DNA of 64,000 nucleotides from Meghimatium bilineatum (taxonomy: Eukaryota; Mollusca; Gastropoda; Stylommatophora; Philomycidae): the NCBI GenBank assembly GCA_034231615.1, contig CM067299.1, positions 16,164,834 through 16,228,833 on the forward strand, read 5' to 3'. The notes under the pieces are model-generated. The model searched no databases. It saw nothing but the letters and a program-made list of their open reading frames with translations, and was not told the DNA's origin. Positions 61,301-64,000 of the stretch are shown here, one piece after another (position 1 is the stretch's first letter; each line of letters opens with the position of its first letter). The translations under genes and the position numbers were made by a program.

Positions 61301-63370
61301 TGTTGTGAAATATTTGTGATCATTGATGAGTCTAAAATAATACATTTGTAAGTCATATAATGGGCACTTGTCATGGGATGTAAATATACTGGGTTTATTA
61401 CTAATGTTGGTTTGTCTTTATTTTCTTCTTATTTGCTTGTTTCCCGCCGAAGACGTTGGGCCATTGGCACAAATAAAACAGCAACACAATGCATTTCCAT
61501 TCTCTGAACTTCATTCAACTGGAATTCTTGTAGGACTATTGTCCTGTTACAAGAGAAATCCAGTGGGAGTTTGAGAATGAACGCTGAAGAAGATTTGCTT
61601 GTTTTGCAGAACATTGTTTTTAGTTTGTTTTCTTAGTTTGTCTGGGATAATGTTCTTTGTTCATTTAATTTTTTTGGGTACTATGATCGCAGTCAAACTT
61701 CTGTTGCGCCAATTAGTGGCAACCTATGTGATTATTTCCTCTTGCCTGTGTTTATCAGTTTATGTTTATCATTTATTAATTTAAATATGGTTAGGGTTAG
61801 GATTAGTTGTGTACAACATAACTAAACATAAAAAACGAATGTTTCAATTAATTATTGATTATTTATTGATTTAATATTTAGATCAATTAACCACAAAATA
61901 TGTAGGTAGGCACTATTGAGAAACAAGAATGAAAACAGAGGTTGGATTGTGATCATAGTACCAATTATTTTATTGTGACCAATGGTTTTCCCCCATTTAA
62001 CGCAGTGGTACTCCCATTATTACTTTTATATTGTAAACAGTTTTATTTGTGTAGATTGCCATTTAGAGGCTAATCTCTGAACTATTTGAAATATGCGAAT
62101 CATACAGTTGAGATTGCAAGAAATCAACAGGAACTGCAAAGCTGGTGGACATAATTGTTTGTGAATGTGAAATAGAGGACTAGTTTGTTCTCAGACTCCT
62201 GCTGGATCTCTCTTCTAGGACAATGGTTCTACTAGTTTTCCAGCAGGTTGTAGCCCTGAGAACGGAGATATGTTATGTCCCTGGTTTATTTGGGTTAATG
62301 GCCCAACAGGATCGATTTCAACATGTATTTTGATAATGTTTTTGAACAAGCGCAAGTCAAATTGCCTTTCAGTAAAATGAAAAACGTATTCTTGATTAGC
62401 AACTGGCCTCACGGCATGTGGGGCATTCCCATAAGTGCTTTGCCCTCTGTTCCAGCAGCCATTCAACTTGATGGTGTTTCTTGATGGCCCTTGCGACAGG
62501 TTTCTTTGTTGTTCCGCCCACCCACGCCATGCCCGTAACTAGTTCAAGCACAACGTCGGTCTGTCGGAACAACATTATCGAAGGTTACGACTACGGGATT
62601 GTATAGATGACATGCCATGAAGCTTCTATAAGAAGATAACCTCAAAAAACGTTTTATGAATATAGAACTCGTCAATGCACATACATACAAATGTGAATAC
62701 TAGGGTGTTAAATTGTACTAATACTTTTCAATGAGTGTCATGATCTGTCGCTAAAAATGTTCAATTTTAGCCGGAGTTTACAATAATTTTAGTTTATGAG
62801 AATTATAATGAAAATACTATGGACATTTAAAAAAGTTAAATGCAGAGCTACCCTGAGATGCTGTGGAGAAAAAAGATGAAAAATTATGGCATAATAACAG
62901 GCACACAGGAAATATTCATAGGCATATGATAATTTGAACATTTAGTTACCATTGGAAGTGTATGGAAAGAATAGACAATGAAAAATAAAGAAGTTTCTGG
63001 ATGGACTGATTTCTTGCCCTGAGAGAATGTCACAGATGAACGTGTTAACAACACGGCAGATGTTGTTGAAGAGAGACATCATTGCCTATAATCACTGAAC
63101 ATAATACTTGAATTCTACTTAAGAGATGAACATCGTGTAAACTACTCACAGCCATATGTCATCTCTCATACTGCTGTACTTTAATAAAAAAAAACGTGGA
63201 CATATTATTTTCATTCGTATCTTCCAATACCTCATAAATTTCCAGTACAATTTGAACTTTTGCAGGTGGGAGGAAAAACCAGGAAAAGTTATGTTTACTC
63301 ACACAGAAAAGGTGCCCTAGGGGAAATGCCAAGCTCTGGTACTATCATTTTTCATGATAACATTTTTTTG
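47873..63370 (+). CDS. DyP-type (dye-decolorizing) peroxidase-like protein, mitochondrial, membrane-anchored; 5' four exons, runs off window
   Basis: Exons 47873-47921, 54089-54291, 60349-60540 and 63266 to about 63370 join in phase (49+203+192 nt; phases 1, 0, 0). Residues 1-26 are rich in Arg, Ser and Ala with no acidic residue, as in a mitochondrial presequence. Residues 33-53 (GTIVLGTAIAGFTGYGVYKYL) form one membrane segment. A Pro/Ser-rich linker follows. From about residue 82 the sequence resembles the start of DyP peroxidases: QPSVW, HALYLWINLKP and GVGFGPNFYAQ. Exon 4 gives RKGALGEMPSSG, like the R-x-G-x-(x)-G-x-MP-x-[ST]-G block before the second strand set. The haem ligand His and the GxxDG motif lie beyond the window, so catalysis cannot be judged. 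Known DyPs use H2O2 with haem. An inner-membrane protein facing the intermembrane space is my inference. Confidence 0.7.
49063..49320 (+). mobile_element. tRNA-derived SINE, DyP intron 1
   Basis: TCTCCCTGACATACTGGTTAAG, then GGTCACGGGTTTGAATCC (B box), GAAGCTATGGAGTTACGTGC and ATGAGTGGTACTCTC. Matches 57452-57700 throughout. Confidence 0.85.
49580..49800 (+). pseudogene. LINE reverse transcriptase fragment, DyP intron 1
   Basis: ITIDNTKVKQAKEFKYLGRI then FSEDGRLDRKIETRCQKAN and TYQLSPLL: thumb region of a LINE enzyme. Confidence 0.75.
49801..51270. other. DyP intron 1, no feature recognised
   Basis: Two loosely related stretches (50560-50830 and 50950-51210) share TTGTRCATAGAAACAT and AACTTTAGATG, so an old duplication. 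Confidence 0.45.
51270..52050 (+). pseudogene. LINE reverse transcriptase fragment, DyP intron 1
   Basis: Broken frames: IRYADDTVLL-like start (51290), ATHGCKTWTSN, INSFEMTCYRKILRIS, RKKLQYFGQRHDGFERLILD and a GLFAQGRE-like end. Confidence 0.7.
52329..52378. repeat. (CT)n microsatellite
   Basis: About 48 bp of CT with CCT interruptions. Confidence 0.95.
53113..53252 (+). mobile_element. SINE-like family A element, DyP intron 1
   Basis: CCGAAGTCAGATGTGTAGGC to AAGTTTGAGAATGATGC. No clear TSD, 3' tail lost. Confidence 0.75.
54089..54291 (+). CDS. DyP-like gene exon 2 (presequence end, membrane helix, linker)
   Basis: Acceptor TCCACAG, donor GTAAGC at 54292. Encodes ALSRHFNTKPSAAKK, then the membrane segment, a charged helix KDDLLKHVQEVV and a Ser/Pro linker ending SSQPS. 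RHF|NT is a plausible presequence cleavage site. Confidence 0.75.
54506..55526 (+). mobile_element. mariner-type transposon, internally deleted, DyP intron 2
   Basis: 31-bp perfect TIRs (54506-54536 starting CGAGGCGTGTTCAAATGAAA, inverted at 55496-55526), with TA on both sides. 1021 bp, against ~1.3 kb for a full mariner. Confidence 0.93.
54667..55404 (+). CDS. mariner transposase with in-frame central deletion, 245 aa
   Basis: Starts MAGVIPNPSKVNQRAVIQFL. The N-terminal paired-type helix-turn-helix region (FEGCQAVDIHRRMKAAYGD; SIGTAHMVVRKKLNYRKVCS) is whole. After HHKEERMVW the sequence jumps to SLNHLMRYNARPHVAKIVQE, so about 100 residues with the first catalytic Asp (the GDE-type motif) are gone and the Asp before NARPH is replaced (RYNARPH for HDNARPH). 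The last part, HHPAYSPDLSPCDFHLFGPL, keeps the third Asp. The frame stays open across the deletion. It cannot cut DNA, but it could bind TIRs. An upstream in-frame ATG lies at 54643; MAGV is the usual family start. Confidence 0.88.
   Translation: MAGVIPNPSKVNQRAVIQFLSFEGCQAVDIHRRMKAAYGDKCLSRTRVMEWVRMFKDGRELTADLARPGQAHIVATEEAIAVLDKAVLTDRRRSIRSLPEEFHMSIGTAHMVVRKKLNYRKVCSQWVPRMLTDHHKEERMVWSLNHLMRYNARPHVAKIVQETLAKKNWEVLHHPAYSPDLSPCDFHLFGPLKKALKGQRFNSDADVKTAVTTWFREQPRNFFSDGIRRLPKQWDACLNAYGDFF
55527..56625. other. DyP intron 2, no gene recognised
   Basis: Contains a decayed antisense LINE-like stretch (about 56100-56560, for example CACCTGTGTGTCCAGACGCA), perhaps RNase H region, too broken to frame. 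Confidence 0.3.
56626..56718. repeat. 16-bp tandem repeat x6
   Basis: Unit TCTGCTTATACACCGG. Confidence 0.95.
56788..56915 (+). mobile_element. Family C retroposon, 5'-truncated to 128 bp
   Basis: TSD TTCACTCTAGTT (56776-56787, 56916-56927). Starts GCCGAAATCGGATGTGCTAG and ends GGAGCGAACG plus (CAAA)n, equal to the 3' end of the element at 42550. Confidence 0.9.
56939..57103 (-). mobile_element. SINE-like family A element, DyP intron 2
   Basis: Short TSD CTAGTAT (56932-56938, 57104-57110); (TTC)n at the left end. Confidence 0.82.
57452..57705 (+). mobile_element. tRNA-derived SINE, best copy, DyP intron 2
   Basis: A box in CTGGCATAGTGGTTAAGC, B box GGGTTCGAATCC about 40 nt later, then a non-tRNA body (CTTGTTTATAAGGTGGAT, AGTTACGTGTTATGAGTGG, CCGAGTATAGTGAAGTCAAT) ending in T runs. 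Three copies lie in the window. Confidence 0.88.
58191..58346. repeat. 22-bp minisatellite x7
   Basis: Unit CATATATCCTCTCATGCACA plus AA. Open in more than one frame. Confidence 0.95.
58531..59300. repeat. 33/35-bp minisatellite, about 23 copies
   Basis: Unit TCACTTGGTCACTATTTGCT plus CTCTCATTACTGTTG (35 bp), or with CTCTCATCACTTA (33 bp). No frame of the unit has a stop on the + strand, so reading frames of up to 362 codons appear; no domain is visible and the repeats explain them. Confidence 0.95.
59560..59770 (+). pseudogene. LINE C-terminal fragment (CxxC type), DyP intron 2
   Basis: Broken reading has a YCDHCNRQEEESETVL-like cysteine block. Confidence 0.45.
59853..60014 (-). mobile_element. 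SINE-like family A element, DyP intron 2
   Basis: Complete in order from CAGCGTTCATTCTCAAACTC to GGCCCGACACATCCG. TSD unclear (AAAATATA nearby on both sides). Confidence 0.8.
60040..60215 (-). mobile_element. 5'-truncated LINE, 3' end only, DyP intron 2
   Basis: The minus strand reads RENILDSLTAWHGKETTTIL and HNTVDRELWRAMTPTPASMA, then a (GAT)n tail. Same end as the element at 3158. Confidence 0.75.
60349..60540 (+). CDS. DyP-like gene exon 3 (start of ferredoxin-like domain)
   Basis: Acceptor TTTCAAAAG, donor GTAAGG at 60541, phase 0 both sides, 64 codons. HALYLWINLKP is a first beta-strand; a helix with KVAAKLQKFVDTVV follows; then VWAGVGFGPNFYAQ. A downstream CAG at 60358-60360 would drop only four codons and cannot be excluded. 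Confidence 0.75.
60555..60770 (-). pseudogene. LINE 3'-end fragment, DyP intron 3
   Basis: CATCATCATCATCAAGTGCC then ATTGGCTCCAACTGATTTCC, like 25375-25460. Right after the exon 3 donor. Confidence 0.55.
61035..61232 (+). mobile_element. SINE-like family B element, 5'-truncated, DyP intron 3
   Basis: GTTCCATCCCATAGAGAAAC, AAAGTGACCCAGAGACTATG, CTGATATGTCAGGCTGAAGG, ACTATGACACAATG and CTGCAGGAGTTTGATGATGA. Confidence 0.8.
61443..61592 (+). mobile_element. SINE-like family A element, DyP intron 3
   Basis: Perfect 12-bp TSD ATTTGCTTGTTT (61431-61442, 61593-61604). 150 bp from CCCGCCGAAGACG to AACGCTGAAGAAG. Confidence 0.92.
62184..62325 (-). mobile_element. SINE-like family A element, diverged, DyP intron 3
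   Basis: TTCTCAGACTCCTGCTGGAT, TTCTACTAGTTTTCCAGCAG, GTTTATTTGGGTTAATGGCC. TSD not seen. Confidence 0.65.
62330..63265. other. DyP intron 3 remainder, no gene recognised
   Basis: 62410-62560 holds the dispersed repeat shared with 14800-15365. The rest is AT-rich and featureless. Confidence 0.4.
63266..63370 (+). CDS. DyP-like gene exon 4, 3' end uncertain
   Basis: The acceptor TTTTGCAG joins in phase to exon 3. Reads VGGKTRKSYVYSHRKGALG then EMPSSGTIIFH. The frame stays open to about 63383. Candidate donors are GTACTA at 63371 (in phase, weak) and GTACTA at 63339, which would end at MPSS with a split Gly. Confidence 0.6.
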
Positions 63371-63383
63371 GTACTAGTATATT

Positions 63384-64000
63384 GAAAAATGAAGAATTGT
63401 TCCTACTTGCTGTGTATTTATAACTTATAGGTCCATTGATCAAACATGTACAATGATGTGATATTTATATTTCTTTCGACACAAGCAATACTATTCCATG
63501 CTTCTATGTAAAATGTTATTAATTACATGTGTGCTCAATACTGGGCTATATCTTCCAGTATTGTAGTAAATATATATAATTCTGCACTTTTGACATATTT
63601 CCTCCATATACATTCAGACATATATGATTGTAATGTGTTGTTGTGTGCCACATTGACAGTGGTTATGCCCCTTCACAGATCACAAACTTTATTTCAATAG
63701 ATTTTATAGATGCTCCACATGCATAAAGTTCAGTGAATGATTGGAAGAAATTTGACTCGTGAACATGTAATTTGAATATTCATATTTATAAAATTTGTTG
63801 ACACCTTCAGAACGCAGTAACACAGCACCCAAAGCATAATGACATACAAATAGTGCTTGATCATTTTATTTTAGTATACTCGAACCATTCTTCTAAAACT
63901 TAATCCATACCCTTTGCTTTTGGTAACATTTTGCATTTGTCTCCTGAAATATATTGATGCTATAAAACTTCTTTATTTGCTTAATTAAATATCTGCTTCA
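63384..64000. other. Probable DyP intron 4, no exon recognised
   Basis: No further DyP-like block can be read on the + strand before the window ends. Confidence 0.4.

Overview
This is a 64 kb window of AT-rich animal nuclear DNA. Genes are split by GT-AG introns, and most of the sequence between exons is retrotransposon and transposon debris. The best guess for the organism is a lophotrochozoan, probably a gastropod mollusc. That rests on the overall look (LINE, SINE, hAT and mariner mixture, long repeat-filled introns) and on a DyP-like animal gene; no marker in the window settles it.

Two host genes can be supported, both on the + strand. (1) RMND5A, a subunit of the GID/CTLH E3 ubiquitin ligase, is complete in nine exons from 10957 to 26437. 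The joined reading frame is 393 codons plus a stop, with every junction GT-AG and in phase. (2) The 5' part of a gene for a predicted mitochondrial, membrane-anchored DyP-type (dye-decolorizing) haem peroxidase has exons at 47873, 54089, 60349 and 63266. It runs off the right edge.

Layout. 1-7.1 kb: old LINE pieces on both strands, one LINE nested in another, two minisatellites and the first short retroposons. 7.1-10.7 kb: a full-length non-LTR retrotransposon with an intact 1069-aa endonuclease/reverse transcriptase ORF and an 11-bp target-site duplication (TSD), ending 256 bp before the RMND5A start codon. 10.9-26.7 kb: RMND5A, whose seventh intron ends in 14 copies of a 49-bp satellite that contains its own splice acceptor. 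26.7-47.8 kb: intergenic, with LINE C-terminal fragments, a dense cluster of ~155-bp SINE-like elements (30.8-38.1 kb), a pogo/Tigger-like MITE, RNase H-bearing LINE pseudogenes, and a non-autonomous hAT element containing a nested 1.33-kb non-coding retroposon. 47.9-64 kb: the DyP gene, whose introns hold more LINE debris, a mariner with an in-frame internal deletion, a tRNA-derived SINE and several minisatellites.

The main novelty lies in the repeats. Three SINE-like families (A ~155 bp, B ~272 bp, C up to 1.33 kb) share a core motif. At least nine A copies, two B copies and both C copies carry recognisable TSDs. Families A and B end in the same AAC-GC-(GAA)n type of tail as truncated LINE copies in the window, which suggests a LINE/SINE partnership. 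Most tracks of open reading frame outside the two genes and the intact LINE are TE remnants or minisatellites.
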